Below are positions 17,475 through 25,775 of a DNA stretch of 64,000 nucleotides, piece after piece. The position numbers were made by a program, and so were the translations under genes. The stretch is from Acidimicrobiales bacterium (GTDB lineage Bacteria > Actinomycetota > Acidimicrobiia > Acidimicrobiales > Iamiaceae). The notes under the pieces are model-generated. The model was given only the letters and a program-made list of their open reading frames with translations. It was not told where the DNA came from and searched no databases. Numbering within the stretch: the stretch's first letter is position 1; each line of letters opens with the position of its first letter. The DNA lies in NCBI GenBank assembly GCA_035547835.1, contig DASZTW010000011.1, forward strand, positions 23,585 through 87,584, read 5' to 3'.

Positions 17475-18962
17475 GTGGCCGCGGTGACGCCGATCTCGGT
17501 TTGGCGCGACACCCGCGGCGTCTCGGGCGGCGCGCCCGAAGCTCGCATGCCGGTCGCGACCGGCCGGTTGTCGTGCGTCGCCGCCGGCATCGGCCCACTC
17601 GAATCGCTCGGCGCCGGACTCGGCGACCGGACCGTCGCGTGGTTCCACACCGATCCGGCACTGCGTCCGCCATCGCTCGGCCACGTGCGTGCCGGCCAGG
17701 GCGAGGTCGACACCGACGTGATGGCCCGCACGGTGCGCGCCGGTCTCGAGAGCGGCCTTCCGGTCGTCGGTGTGCTGCGCACCGCAGGGCTCGACACGAT
17801 CGACGGGCTGCCGGGCCTCGACGGTTGGGGTCGGGTGGCCGCCGCAGCGGCCGCCGCGTCGGGGCTGGTGCCGACCGTGTTGGTGGTCGACGGGCCGTGC
17901 GTCGGAGGTCCGGCGCTGCTGCTCGGCCTGGTCGACGTGGTGGTGATGACCGCCGACGCATGGGCCTACCTCAACGGGCCCGCCGCGGCGGCACGCATGA
18001 CCGGCGCTGCCTTGGGAGTCGGGATGGCCGCCGTCGACGCGCTCGGCGGCCCGGCCGTGCACGCCGCGTCGAGCGGCGCCGCCCACTTGGTGGTTCCCGA
18101 CCTCGAAGAAGCCTTGGCGTCGGTGGCCGACTTGTTGGTGCACCTCCCCGACAACAGCCACGAGCCGGTCCGGCCGGTTCCGACCGCCGACCCAGCCGAG
18201 CGCGCCACGGTGGTGGCCGCGGCGGCCGTCCCGGCCGACACCCGCCGGTCCTACGACGTACGAGACGTGATCCACGACCTCGTCGACGACGGCGACTTCC
18301 TCGAGCTCCAGGAACGCTTCGGCACGAGCGTCGTCACCGGGGTGGGACGCATCGGCGGCCAGCCGGTGGGGCTCGTGGCCAACCAGCCCAGCCAGCTCGC
18401 AGGAGCGCTCGACATCGAGGGCTCGCAGAAAGGCGCACGGTTCGTGCGTTGGTGCGACGCGTTCGGCCTGCCGCTCGTGACGCTGGTCGACACGCCTGGG
18501 TTCCGGCCCGGCAAGGACCAAGAGTGGCGCGGGATGATCCGCCACGGAGCGCAGCTCGCGTACGCGTACGCGATGGCCACCGTCCCCCGGGTGTGCGTGC
18601 TGTTGCGCAAGGCGTACGGCGGCGCGTTCATCGTCATGGACTGCAAGACCATGGGCAACGACTGCTGCCTTGCCTGGCCTTCGGCCGAGATCGCGGTGAT
18701 GGGTGCGGCCGGAGCAGTCGAGATCCTGCACCGGCGCGACTTGCTCGCCGCGCCCGACGACGAGCGCGACACGGTCCGCAAGCAGCTCGAAGCCACCTAC
18801 GAGGAAACGCATTTGTCGCCCCGGATCGCCGCCGAGCGCGGCTACGTCGATGCCATCATCGACCCCACCGACACCCGCGCTGCGGTAGCGGGTGCCATCG
18901 CGGCGTTGACCGCCAAGCGGGAGCACCTGCCGCGCCGGCGCCACGACAACACGCCGCTGTGA
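17475..18962 (+). CDS. Carboxyltransferase-like protein of the FAS-II operon (AccD-like)
   Basis: A 495-residue relative of acyl-CoA carboxylase beta subunits. The C-terminal half is well conserved: VGLVANQPSQLAGALDIEGS, TLVDTPGFRPGKDQEW, MIRHGAQLAYAYA, RKAYGGAFIVMDCK and AWPSAEIAVMGAAGAVEI. The N-terminal half is degenerate. The approximately 110 N-terminal residues that carry VTGWGTI..GR in PccB proteins are replaced by unrelated sequence, and the acyl-CoA/oxyanion motif seen as DGAGARIQEG in the other beta subunit of this window (gene at 29165) reads RTAGLDTIDG. GPCVGG is retained. It could be the carboxyltransferase making malonyl-CoA for this operon or a relative with altered chemistry. 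GTG start 4 bp after fabF. Confidence 0.82.
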   Translation: MAAVTPISVWRDTRGVSGGAPEARMPVATGRLSCVAAGIGPLESLGAGLGDRTVAWFHTDPALRPPSLGHVRAGQGEVDTDVMARTVRAGLESGLPVVGVLRTAGLDTIDGLPGLDGWGRVAAAAAAASGLVPTVLVVDGPCVGGPALLLGLVDVVVMTADAWAYLNGPAAAARMTGAALGVGMAAVDALGGPAVHAASSGAAHLVVPDLEEALASVADLLVHLPDNSHEPVRPVPTADPAERATVVAAAAVPADTRRSYDVRDVIHDLVDDGDFLELQERFGTSVVTGVGRIGGQPVGLVANQPSQLAGALDIEGSQKGARFVRWCDAFGLPLVTLVDTPGFRPGKDQEWRGMIRHGAQLAYAYAMATVPRVCVLLRKAYGGAFIVMDCKTMGNDCCLAWPSAEIAVMGAAGAVEILHRRDLLAAPDDERDTVRKQLEATYEETHLSPRIAAERGYVDAIIDPTDTRAAVAGAIAALTAKREHLPRRRHDNTPL

Positions 18963-18985
18963 CCCGCCGAGGAGACCCCGACACG

Positions 18986-19804
18986 ATGCTGCTCGAAGGC
19001 AAGAAGCTGGTGATCACCGGCGTGCTGACCAAGGACTCCATCGCCGCGTCGGTGGCCCGCCTCGCGCAGGAGCACGGCGCTGAAGTGGTGCTCACCTCGT
19101 TCGGTCGCGCGTTGCGGATCACCGAGCGGGTGGCGCGCCAGCTCCCGACGGTCGCAGACGTGGTCGAGCTGGACGTCACCGACCCGGCCCACCACGAAGC
19201 CCTGGCCGCAGACCTCCGGGCGCGCTGGGGCCGGGTCGACGGCGTCCTGCACGCCGTCGGCTTCGCGCCCGAGCGCTGCTTGGGGTCGGGCATCCTCCCC
19301 GCCGACTGGGACGAGGTCTCGGTGGCGCTGCACGTATCCGCGTACTCGCTCAAGTCGCTGGCGGCCACGGTCGCACCGCTGATGACCGCGGGCGGCTCGA
19401 TCGTGGGTCTCGACTTCGACGCGTCGCAGGCCTGGCCGGCGTACGACTGGATGGGGGTCGCCAAAGCGGCACTCGAGGCCACGTCTCGCTACCTGGCCCG
19501 CGACTTGGGCGCGCAGCGCATCCGGGTGAACCTGGTGGCCGCTGGTCCGTTGCGCACCGTGGCGGCCCGGTCGATCCCGGGGTTCGACGCGCTCGAAGCG
19601 GCGTGGGCGTCGCGGGCGCCCTTGGGTTGGGACACCAGAGACCCCGAGCCCACCGCGAAGGCATGCGTGGCGCTGCTGTCGGACTGGTTCCCGGCGACGT
19701 CGGGCGAGATCGTGCACGTCGACGGCGGCGCGCACGCCGTGGCCGCGGGCGCGGCCGAGGTCGGGCTGGCGACCGGTGCGGACCCCGACGAGGCAAGGCG
19801 ATGA
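18986..19804 (+). CDS. fabI: Enoyl-ACP reductase, InhA-like
   Basis: A 272-residue atypical short-chain dehydrogenase that carries out the last reduction of the FAS-II cycle. Features match the actinobacterial FabI/InhA group: LEGKKLVITGVLTKDSIAASVA at the cofactor site, HAVGFAP, and the active-site YDWMGVAKAALEATSRYLARD. A GAGGAG Shine-Dalgarno lies upstream. The last bases overlap fabZ (ATGA). The family uses NADH and is the target class of isoniazid and triclosan; sensitivity cannot be read from sequence. Confidence 0.93.
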   Translation: MLLEGKKLVITGVLTKDSIAASVARLAQEHGAEVVLTSFGRALRITERVARQLPTVADVVELDVTDPAHHEALAADLRARWGRVDGVLHAVGFAPERCLGSGILPADWDEVSVALHVSAYSLKSLAATVAPLMTAGGSIVGLDFDASQAWPAYDWMGVAKAALEATSRYLARDLGAQRIRVNLVAAGPLRTVAARSIPGFDALEAAWASRAPLGWDTRDPEPTAKACVALLSDWFPATSGEIVHVDGGAHAVAAGAAEVGLATGADPDEARR

Positions 19805-20226
19805 CGCTCGACCCGCACGTGGCGCTGCTGCCGCACCGGCCCCCGTTTCGGTTCGTCGACCGCGTCGAGGAGCTGGTGCCCGCCGAGCGGGCGGTGGGCG
19901 TGTACCGGGTGACGGGCGACGAACCGTTCCTCGCCGGCCACTTCCCCGGCAACCCGGTGTTCCCGGGGGTGCTGCAACTCGAGGCGTTGGCCCAGGTCGG
20001 CGCGATCGCGGTGCTGGCCGACGACCGCTACGCGGCCACGCTGCCGCTGTTCGGCGGCGTCGAGCACGTGCGGTTCCGGCGCCAGGTCGTGCCCGGCGAC
20101 GAGCTTCGTCTCGAGGTCGTGGTCGAACAGCTCTCGGCCCGAGCCGGTTGGGCGCAAGCGACGGCCACCGTCGACGGCTCCAAGACGTGCGCGGCGCGGA
20201 TCCTGTTCGCACTCGCCAAGCCCTGA
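19801..20226 (+). CDS. fabZ: 3-hydroxyacyl-ACP dehydratase
   Basis: A 141-residue hot-dog-fold dehydratase. The catalytic histidine and glutamate are in GHFPGNPVFPGVLQLEALAQ. The N-terminal LLPHRPPFRFVDRV is typical. ATG overlaps the fabI stop. It is the last gene of the operon and completes the set of enzymes for a full cycle, so no second dehydratase is required. Confidence 0.95.
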   Translation: MTLDPHVALLPHRPPFRFVDRVEELVPAERAVGVYRVTGDEPFLAGHFPGNPVFPGVLQLEALAQVGAIAVLADDRYAATLPLFGGVEHVRFRRQVVPGDELRLEVVVEQLSARAGWAQATATVDGSKTCAARILFALAKP

Positions 20227-20282
20227 TCGGCCGTCCCGCGGTCGGCGTCCTGGCTGGCGGCGCGCGCCTCGATGCCCGCGGA

Positions 20283-20288
20283 TAGGTT
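20283..20288 (+). promoter_or_regulatory. TAGGTT -10-like box before lipoprotein gene
   Basis: TAGGTT ends 7 nt before the GTG at 20296. It decides that start over the ATG at 20272, which lies upstream of the box. Confidence 0.5.
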
Positions 20289-20295
20289 GACCGCC

Positions 20296-20871
20296 GTGCA
20301 GCGCGAGTGGCGGCGGTCGCGGGTCCTGGCAGCGGCGACGGCCTTGGCCGTCGCGGTGGTCATCGGGGCGGGGTGCAGCGGCGGCAGTGGTGGGCTCGGC
20401 ACGTCGGGCTCGTCGTCGTCGACTTCGCCGGCCCGCGCCGGGTCCACCGCGGGATCGACTCCGGTGACCGACGGGTCCACCACGACTCAACGGTCATCGA
20501 CGTCGACCACGCCCGTCGATGCCGGCGACCACGGCCCTGATTACTTCACGTCACCGTCGAAGAACATCGGCTGTTACCTCGACGCCGCGCAAGTGCGCTG
20601 CGACGTCGGGGACAAGACCTGGACGGCGCCGCCCCCCGACACGCCGTGCCCGCTCGATTACGGCCACGGGGTGCTGATGGAGGCGGGCAAGGCCCCCGTC
20701 TTCAGCTGCGCGGGCGACACCACCCTCGGCGGGCCGGACGTGCTGGCGTACGGCCAGACCGCACAGCGCGGCCACTTGGTGTGCGCGTCGACCGAAGGCG
20801 GCATGACGTGCAGCGATCTCACGTCGGGTCACAGCTTCACCGTCGCCCGCGAGAGCTACGCGCTGCACTGA
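20296..20871 (+). CDS. Secreted lipoprotein of unknown function
   Basis: A 191-residue predicted lipoprotein. A basic N-terminus and a hydrophobic segment (VLAAATALAVAVVIGAGC) end in the lipobox IGAGC. A long Ser/Thr/Gly linker follows, then a compact domain with several cysteines (NIGCYLDAAQVRCDVGD, DTPCPLDYG, FSCAGDT, LVCASTEGGMTCSD) that probably form disulfides. The pattern resembles small secreted mycobacterial domains of the DUF6636 type, but I am not certain of the family. The function is unknown. Confidence 0.7.
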   Translation: MQREWRRSRVLAAATALAVAVVIGAGCSGGSGGLGTSGSSSSTSPARAGSTAGSTPVTDGSTTTQRSSTSTTPVDAGDHGPDYFTSPSKNIGCYLDAAQVRCDVGDKTWTAPPPDTPCPLDYGHGVLMEAGKAPVFSCAGDTTLGGPDVLAYGQTAQRGHLVCASTEGGMTCSDLTSGHSFTVARESYALH

Positions 20872-20881
20872 CCTCCGCCCG

Positions 20882-21523
20882 TCACGCCTCCGGCGGCCGG
20901 GGCTCGCGCCACATCAGCCAGATGCGAGGCCCGTCGGGGAAATCGTGGGTCTCGGTCACCTCGAAGCCGTGCCGCTCGTAGAACGGCACGTTCGACTCCT
21001 TCGAGGACTCCAGATACGCAGGTAGGCCATCGGCGTCGCAGCGCGCCAGCGTCGGCGCCAGCAGCGACGAGCCGACGCCGCGGCCTTGGTGATCGGGGTG
21101 CGTGCCGAGGAACCCGAGGTAGTAGTGCGGTTCGGTGGGGTGGCGCTTGTCGATCTGGTCGAGGCTCGACAGTGCCCGCGGCATGCGGACGCCGAACAAG
21201 CGGAGCGACGCGGGCGCCAGGCCGAGGATGCCGACGAACCCCAGCTTCCAGCGTCCCGGCGGCGCCCACAGCGCGCCGCCTTGTTGCGCGTCGTTGGTCC
21301 AGCAGCCGTCGAGCTTGTGATAGTGCCGAGCCTCGGTGCGGAAGAACGGCACCGCACGCTCGGGGCGCTGGCGCATCCGGTCGTCGGTGAGCCACGCCCA
21401 GATCGGGTCATCGTGGAACGCCATCGCCAACGCGTGGGCCACCGCGCCGATTTCGTCGCGCGTGCCGAGCCGGGCGGGGGAGGACTCCGCTCCCGCGGCG
21501 CCGGCGCCGCTTGCCGCGCTCAT
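20882..21523 (-). CDS. GNAT-family N-acetyltransferase
   Basis: A 213-residue acetyltransferase. The acetyl-CoA-binding motif is YLGFLGTHPDHQGRGVGSSLL, followed by AYLESSKESNVPFYERHGFEV, the usual C-terminal GNAT strand. The acceptor substrate is unknown. Its ATG overlaps the stop of the ATP-dependent ligase gene by 4 bp, so it is co-transcribed with that ligase, which is unusual company. It ends convergently with the lipoprotein gene. Confidence 0.88.
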   Translation of the reverse strand: MSAASGAGAAGAESSPARLGTRDEIGAVAHALAMAFHDDPIWAWLTDDRMRQRPERAVPFFRTEARHYHKLDGCWTNDAQQGGALWAPPGRWKLGFVGILGLAPASLRLFGVRMPRALSSLDQIDKRHPTEPHYYLGFLGTHPDHQGRGVGSSLLAPTLARCDADGLPAYLESSKESNVPFYERHGFEVTETHDFPDGPRIWLMWREPRPPEA

Positions 21524-22647
21524 TGCTGACCTGCCGCGAAGATCTGCCGTAGCTCGATCGGCGGTGCGACATCGAGCTGGTCGTAGCGGCACGACTCCGG
21601 CTCGCGGTCGGGACGCCAGCGTTTGAACCGAGCGGTGGCACGGAACCGGGCGGGCGGACCCCACGACCCCGACGGGTCGCCTTGCAGCTGCGTGAACGAC
21701 ACTTCGGCCACCAGGCCCATCTTCAGCGGAACCCACGACAGATCCTTGGTGCCGGTCCAGCGGCTCACCCCGCCGGGCAATCGGGCGCCGCTGGCGACCG
21801 CTGCGGTCTGCGCCTCGATCCACCCGGCCCACGGGTGGCCGTCGAGGGTGTTGGTGGCCCACGGTTCGAGCTCGGCGACGAGGGCCTTGCGGCGGGCCGC
21901 CGAGAACGACGACGCCACGCCCACGTGGTGCAGGGTGCCGTCGTTGTCGTACAGGCCGAGCAGCAACGAGCCGGGGCCGTCACCGGACTTGTGGAGCCGG
22001 TACCCCGCCACCACACAGTCGGCCGTCCGCTCGTGTTTGACCTTGACCATCGCCCGCTCCCCGGGCCGGTAGCAGAGGTCGCCGCGCTTGGCCACGACCC
22101 CGTCGAGCCCCGCACCTTCGAACCGTTCGAACCAGTCGCGGGCTTCGTCGGCCGACGACGTGATCGGGGTGAGGTGCACTCTGGTGTCCCCCGACGGGAC
22201 CGCGTCGAGGACCGACTCGAGAAACGCACGTCGCTGGTCGAACCCGAGCGGTCGGCAGTCCTCGTCGCCGATGGCGAGCAGGTCGAAGGCCACCAACGAC
22301 GACGGGGTCTCCGCAGCCAGCCGGTTGATGCGCGACTCGGCAGGGTGGATGCGATTGCCGAGCGCGTCCCAGTCGAGGCCGTGTGGGCCGGTGACCACGA
22401 GCTCGCCGTCGAGGACGCACCGCGGCGGGAGCGCTGCCTTCACGGCCGCGACCATCTCCGGGAAGTAACGCGTGAGCGGCTTGGTCGAGCGACTGCCGAG
22501 GGCGACATCGTCGCCGTCGCGGTAGACGATGCAACGGAAGCCGTCCCACTTCGGCTCGTAGCGCCAGCTGGCTTCGGCATCGTCGGGTACGTCGGGCGCC
22601 GCCTTGGCCAGCATCGGGTCGAGCGGCGGCATCACGGGGAGATCCAC
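21520..22647 (-). CDS. ligC: ATP-dependent DNA ligase, LigC type
   Basis: A 375-residue stand-alone ATP-dependent ligase. The N-terminal DLPVMPPLDPMLAKAAP resembles mycobacterial LigC. Motif I with the AMP-accepting lysine is EPKWDGFRCIVYRDG, motif III is FDLLAIGDED, motif IV is GLDGVVAKRGD and motif V is MVKVKHERTADCVV. An OB-fold domain follows. No polymerase domain is fused; a separate LigD-type polymerase gene lies 11 kb away. GTG at 22647 is preferred because TAGCGT lies 8 nt before it; ATG at 22632 is the alternative. Probable role is end joining or excision repair. Confidence 0.9.
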   Translation of the reverse strand: MDLPVMPPLDPMLAKAAPDVPDDAEASWRYEPKWDGFRCIVYRDGDDVALGSRSTKPLTRYFPEMVAAVKAALPPRCVLDGELVVTGPHGLDWDALGNRIHPAESRINRLAAETPSSLVAFDLLAIGDEDCRPLGFDQRRAFLESVLDAVPSGDTRVHLTPITSSADEARDWFERFEGAGLDGVVAKRGDLCYRPGERAMVKVKHERTADCVVAGYRLHKSGDGPGSLLLGLYDNDGTLHHVGVASSFSAARRKALVAELEPWATNTLDGHPWAGWIEAQTAAVASGARLPGGVSRWTGTKDLSWVPLKMGLVAEVSFTQLQGDPSGSWGPPARFRATARFKRWRPDREPESCRYDQLDVAPPIELRQIFAAGQQ

Positions 22648-22655
22648 GTGGGAGC

Positions 22656-22661
22656 ACGCTA
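22656..22661 (-). promoter_or_regulatory. TAGCGT -10-like box before ligC
   Basis: On the minus strand TAGCGT ends 8 nt before the GTG at 22647, supporting a leaderless ligC-GNAT transcript. Confidence 0.5.
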
Positions 22662-22772
22662 CAAGGGCGCGCCGTGAGCGCGTGTGGCCGCCGTGGTCGG
22701 TGCTTGCGAGGTGGCGGGCCGCGTCATAGGTTCGGCCAGCGAGCAACCGGGCGACGGCGGGACGGGAGACGC

Positions 22773-23324
22773 ATGGCGGGTTCAGCGAGGTGTACCGACA
22801 AGCGGCAGCGCGCCGGCGGCGACATGGCCGATCGAGTGGCCGATCGCCTAGCTGATCCGCGTGCGGGTACGGCTGGCCTGGTCCGGCACCGAGTGCTCGT
22901 CGCGTTCGTCGTGGTGACCTCGCTGGTGTTCGTGCCGGCGTTGGTGGCCGCCTGCGGGTCGAGCTCGAAGGGCTCGGCAGACTCAGGCGCCACCGACACG
23001 ACCGCCGAGCCGGCAGGGTTCGGTACGCCGGTCAGCGAGCCCGGCTCGTCGGTGACGATCGACGCGATCGACAACGACTTCGAACCGAAGAACATCGAGA
23101 TCCACGCCGGCACCAAGGTCACGTTCACCAACAAGGGCCGCAACCAGCACGACGTGGTGGCCGTCGATCCCGCCAAGTTCGACTTCGGGATCGACGAATC
23201 GAAGTTCGCACCCGGCGACAGCGAGACATTCACCTTCGCCAAGCCGGGCGTCTACCCGTACTACTGCTCGCTGCACGCCACGGCCACGGTGGGCGACATG
23301 CGGGGACAGGTCATCGTCAAGTGA
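22773..23324 (+). CDS. Cupredoxin-like lipoprotein
   Basis: A 183-residue predicted lipoprotein. A long basic N-terminus is followed by a hydrophobic signal (LVAFVVVTSLVFVPALVAAC) with lipobox LVAAC. The mature domain is a plastocyanin-like fold: the copper ligands are His in NQHDVV and Cys, His and Met in YYCSLHATATVGDM. It probably carries electrons or binds copper at the outer face of the membrane. It heads a set of three secreted proteins. A second ATG at 22824 would shorten the cytoplasmic lead. A TAGGTT box lies 40 nt before the ATG. Confidence 0.85.
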   Translation: MAGSARCTDKRQRAGGDMADRVADRLADPRAGTAGLVRHRVLVAFVVVTSLVFVPALVAACGSSSKGSADSGATDTTAEPAGFGTPVSEPGSSVTIDAIDNDFEPKNIEIHAGTKVTFTNKGRNQHDVVAVDPAKFDFGIDESKFAPGDSETFTFAKPGVYPYYCSLHATATVGDMRGQVIVK

Positions 23325-23367
23325 GCCGGTCGGATCCGCCGTGGGTCCGTCGATCAAGGGGGCAGTC

Positions 23368-24732
23368 ATGAAGGCAACGAGGCCGAGGACCACCGGTCGC
23401 AAGGCGACCGCCGCGCTGCTCGGCATGTTGTTGGCGGTGAGCGTGGTGGCCGCCTGCGGGTCGTCGAAGAAGGGCGCCGCCGGCACGTCCGGCCGTACGT
23501 TGAAGGTGCCCTCGGACTACAAGACGATCACCGCCGCGGTGCAGGCCGCCAAGCCGGGCGACCTCGTCTTGGTGGCGCCGGGCGTGTACCACGAGGCGGT
23601 CGACGTGACCACGAACGACATCGTGATCCGCGGCGAGGACCGCAACAAGGTCATCCTCGACGGCGACTTCACCAAGGCCAACGGCATTCGTGTGCTGAAC
23701 GCCAAAGGCGTGGCCGTCGAGAACATGACCGCCCGCGACTACAAGAGCAACGGGTTCTTCTGGACCGGTTCCGACGGCTACCGCGGCTCGTACCTCACTG
23801 CCTACCGCAACGGCGACTACGGGGTCTACGCGTTCAAGTCGACGCACGGCCTGTTCGAGAACAGCTACGCGTCGGGGAGCCCGGATGCCGGTTTCTACAT
23901 CGGTGGCTGCCAGCCGTGCGACGCGCTGATCCGCAACGTCGTGTCGGAGTACAACGGCCTTGGCTACTCGGGCACCAACAGCGGCGGCAACCTCGTCATC
24001 ATGACGTCGACGTTCCGTCACAACCGTGCGGGCGTGGTGCCCAACACCGGCAGCTACGAGCCCTGCTACCCCGAGCGCGACAACACGATCGTCGGCAACC
24101 TCGTCTACGACAACAACTACGACCAGGGTCCCGCCATCGACAGCGCGCGCCTCGCGCAGGAGAACGGCATCCTCATCGCGGGTGGCTGGAACAACAAGGT
24201 CCTGCGCAACTTGGTGTACGACCACAAGCTCACCGGCATCGCGCTCGTCCCGTACCCGGAGACGAACCCGTCCGACGTGGTGCCCACCAACCCGCCCAAG
24301 ACCTGCGCGGAGCAGGCCCAGCAACCCAAGCCCACCAACGTGCCCGCTGCCGAGCTGTGGCCGTCGAAGGGCAACACCGTCGAGGGCAACGTCGTGCGCG
24401 ACTCGGGCCTGGCCGACCTGGCCACGGCCGACAGCGACGCCAGCGCCAAGAACTGCTTCGCCGACAACACGTCCAAGGTGACAGCACCGCTCGACCTCGA
24501 GACGCTGCTGCCGTGCAGCGGAACGGGATCCGGCGACTTCACCAAGGGACCGCTCGACCTCGCCAAGTTGGTCGCTCGTGAGACCGCGCCGTCGGGCGAC
24601 TACAAGACCCAGCCGGTGCCGGCACCACAGCCGAACATGCCGGACGCCAAGTCCGCCAAGGCGGTGCCGGCCACGAACGTGCCGCCGACCGTCGACATCG
24701 ACGCGGTCAAGGTTCCCAAGGCCCCGAGTTGA
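23368..24732 (+). CDS. Right-handed beta-helix lipoprotein
   Basis: A 454-residue predicted lipoprotein with lipobox VVAAC. The mature part begins with TLKVPSDYKTITAAVQAAKPGDLVLVAPG and continues with repeated beta-helix coils (IVIRGEDRNKVILDGD, GVAVENMTARDY, YGVYAFKSTHGLFENSYA, NTIVGNLVYDNNY, NTVEGNVVRDS). It belongs to the NosD/pectate-lyase-like PbH1 superfamily. No polysaccharide-cleaving residues can be assigned safely. A GGGGG Shine-Dalgarno precedes ATG 23368. Its stop overlaps the TTG start of the DUF1996 gene, so the two are coupled. Confidence 0.85.
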   Translation: MKATRPRTTGRKATAALLGMLLAVSVVAACGSSKKGAAGTSGRTLKVPSDYKTITAAVQAAKPGDLVLVAPGVYHEAVDVTTNDIVIRGEDRNKVILDGDFTKANGIRVLNAKGVAVENMTARDYKSNGFFWTGSDGYRGSYLTAYRNGDYGVYAFKSTHGLFENSYASGSPDAGFYIGGCQPCDALIRNVVSEYNGLGYSGTNSGGNLVIMTSTFRHNRAGVVPNTGSYEPCYPERDNTIVGNLVYDNNYDQGPAIDSARLAQENGILIAGGWNNKVLRNLVYDHKLTGIALVPYPETNPSDVVPTNPPKTCAEQAQQPKPTNVPAAELWPSKGNTVEGNVVRDSGLADLATADSDASAKNCFADNTSKVTAPLDLETLLPCSGTGSGDFTKGPLDLAKLVARETAPSGDYKTQPVPAPQPNMPDAKSAKAVPATNVPPTVDIDAVKVPKAPS

Positions 24733-25706
24733 CGGCTCCCGGTGCAGCCGCCCGCCGGGCGGCGGTGGGCGTGCTGGCCGTGGTGCTGGTTGCGGCCGCG
24801 GTCGGCCTCGCGGGCTGGGCTGCCGCCACCGGCTCCGGTCCCACGACGGCCGCGTCGGCGGCCCCGGTGAACCCCAACCAGTCACTCACCTCCTTCGGCG
24901 GGCAGTTCCTCGCGTCGTGCCCGTACAGTCACACGCGCCCCGACGACCCGATCGTGCACATGGGCATGCCGGGCATGTCGCACTTGCACGAGTTCTTCGG
25001 CAACGACACCACCGACGCGGCCACCACGTTCGCCAGCTTGCGTCGCGGTTCGAGCACCTGCAGCGAGGCCGGTGACCGATCCGGCTACTGGGTGCCGGCG
25101 CTGTACGTCGGCGCGAAGCGAGTACCGCCGGTGCGGGTCGACGCGTACTACCGGGTCCCCAACGGCGTGAAGCCGGCGGCCGTCCGCCCCTTCCCCGACG
25201 GCCTCGAAGCGCTGGCCGGCAACCAGCACGCCACCGCCACCCAGTCGCTCGACGTCGTGGCGTGGACGTGCGGCTTGTCGCCGGACCTGACGACCTCGCC
25301 GCCGTCGACCTGCGGGCCCGACCGGCCTCTGCAACTCCGCCTGACGTTCCCCTCTTGCTGGGATGGCCATCACGCGGCCAGCGCCGACCACGTGTCGCAC
25401 CTCGCGTACCCCACGGCCGCCGGCTGCCCCGGGTCGCACCCGGTGCCCATCCCGCAACTGACGCTGGCGGTGCACTACCCGGTGTACGGCAAGCTCGGCG
25501 AAGTGCACCTCGCCTCGGGATCGACGGTCACCGCACACGGCGACTTCTTCGACGGTTGGGACCCGGCCCGGCTGCGGGCGCAGGTCGCCGGCTGCCTGAA
25601 CCGCGACGTGACCTGCGGGATCGTGGGCGGCACGTTCCACACCGGCCCGGGCTCGGGCGACCGCGACACGTACAACCTCCCGGCGTACTCCGGCGACGAG
25701 TCGTGA
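24729..25706 (+). CDS. DUF1996 secreted protein
   Basis: A 325-residue protein with an N-terminal signal or anchor helix (AAVGVLAVVLVAAAVGLAGWAA), then a DUF1996 domain: LASCPYSHTRPDDPIVHMGMPGMSHLHEFFGN and later LTFPSCWDGHHAASADHVSHLAY, rich in His, Asp and Cys that could bind metal. The biochemical function of DUF1996 is not established to my knowledge. TTG start overlapping the previous stop. Co-occurrence with a cupredoxin raises the possibility of a copper-related extracytoplasmic system. Confidence 0.85.
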   Translation: MTAPGAAARRAAVGVLAVVLVAAAVGLAGWAAATGSGPTTAASAAPVNPNQSLTSFGGQFLASCPYSHTRPDDPIVHMGMPGMSHLHEFFGNDTTDAATTFASLRRGSSTCSEAGDRSGYWVPALYVGAKRVPPVRVDAYYRVPNGVKPAAVRPFPDGLEALAGNQHATATQSLDVVAWTCGLSPDLTTSPPSTCGPDRPLQLRLTFPSCWDGHHAASADHVSHLAYPTAAGCPGSHPVPIPQLTLAVHYPVYGKLGEVHLASGSTVTAHGDFFDGWDPARLRAQVAGCLNRDVTCGIVGGTFHTGPGSGDRDTYNLPAYSGDES

Positions 25707-25759
25707 TCGGCGAGGACCAACCGGGAGCGCTGCCAGCTTCGTTGCGGGGATGAGTCGGG

Positions 25760-25775
25760 GATCACGAACGTGATC
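25760..25775. terminator. Short dyad in a 267-bp convergent gap
   Basis: GATCACG-AA-CGTGATC is a perfect 7-2-7 dyad in the gap (25707-25973) between the convergent DUF1996 and nitroreductase genes. There is no T-run. The rest of the gap holds nothing I can name. It may be a weak terminator or chance. Confidence 0.3.

Noticed and set aside
9285..22647. One split ligD gene interrupted by the FAS operon
   Set aside because: The polymerase and ligase genes both have complete ends and their own promoters, and each resembles stand-alone families (PolD and LigC), so there is no sign of a broken fusion.
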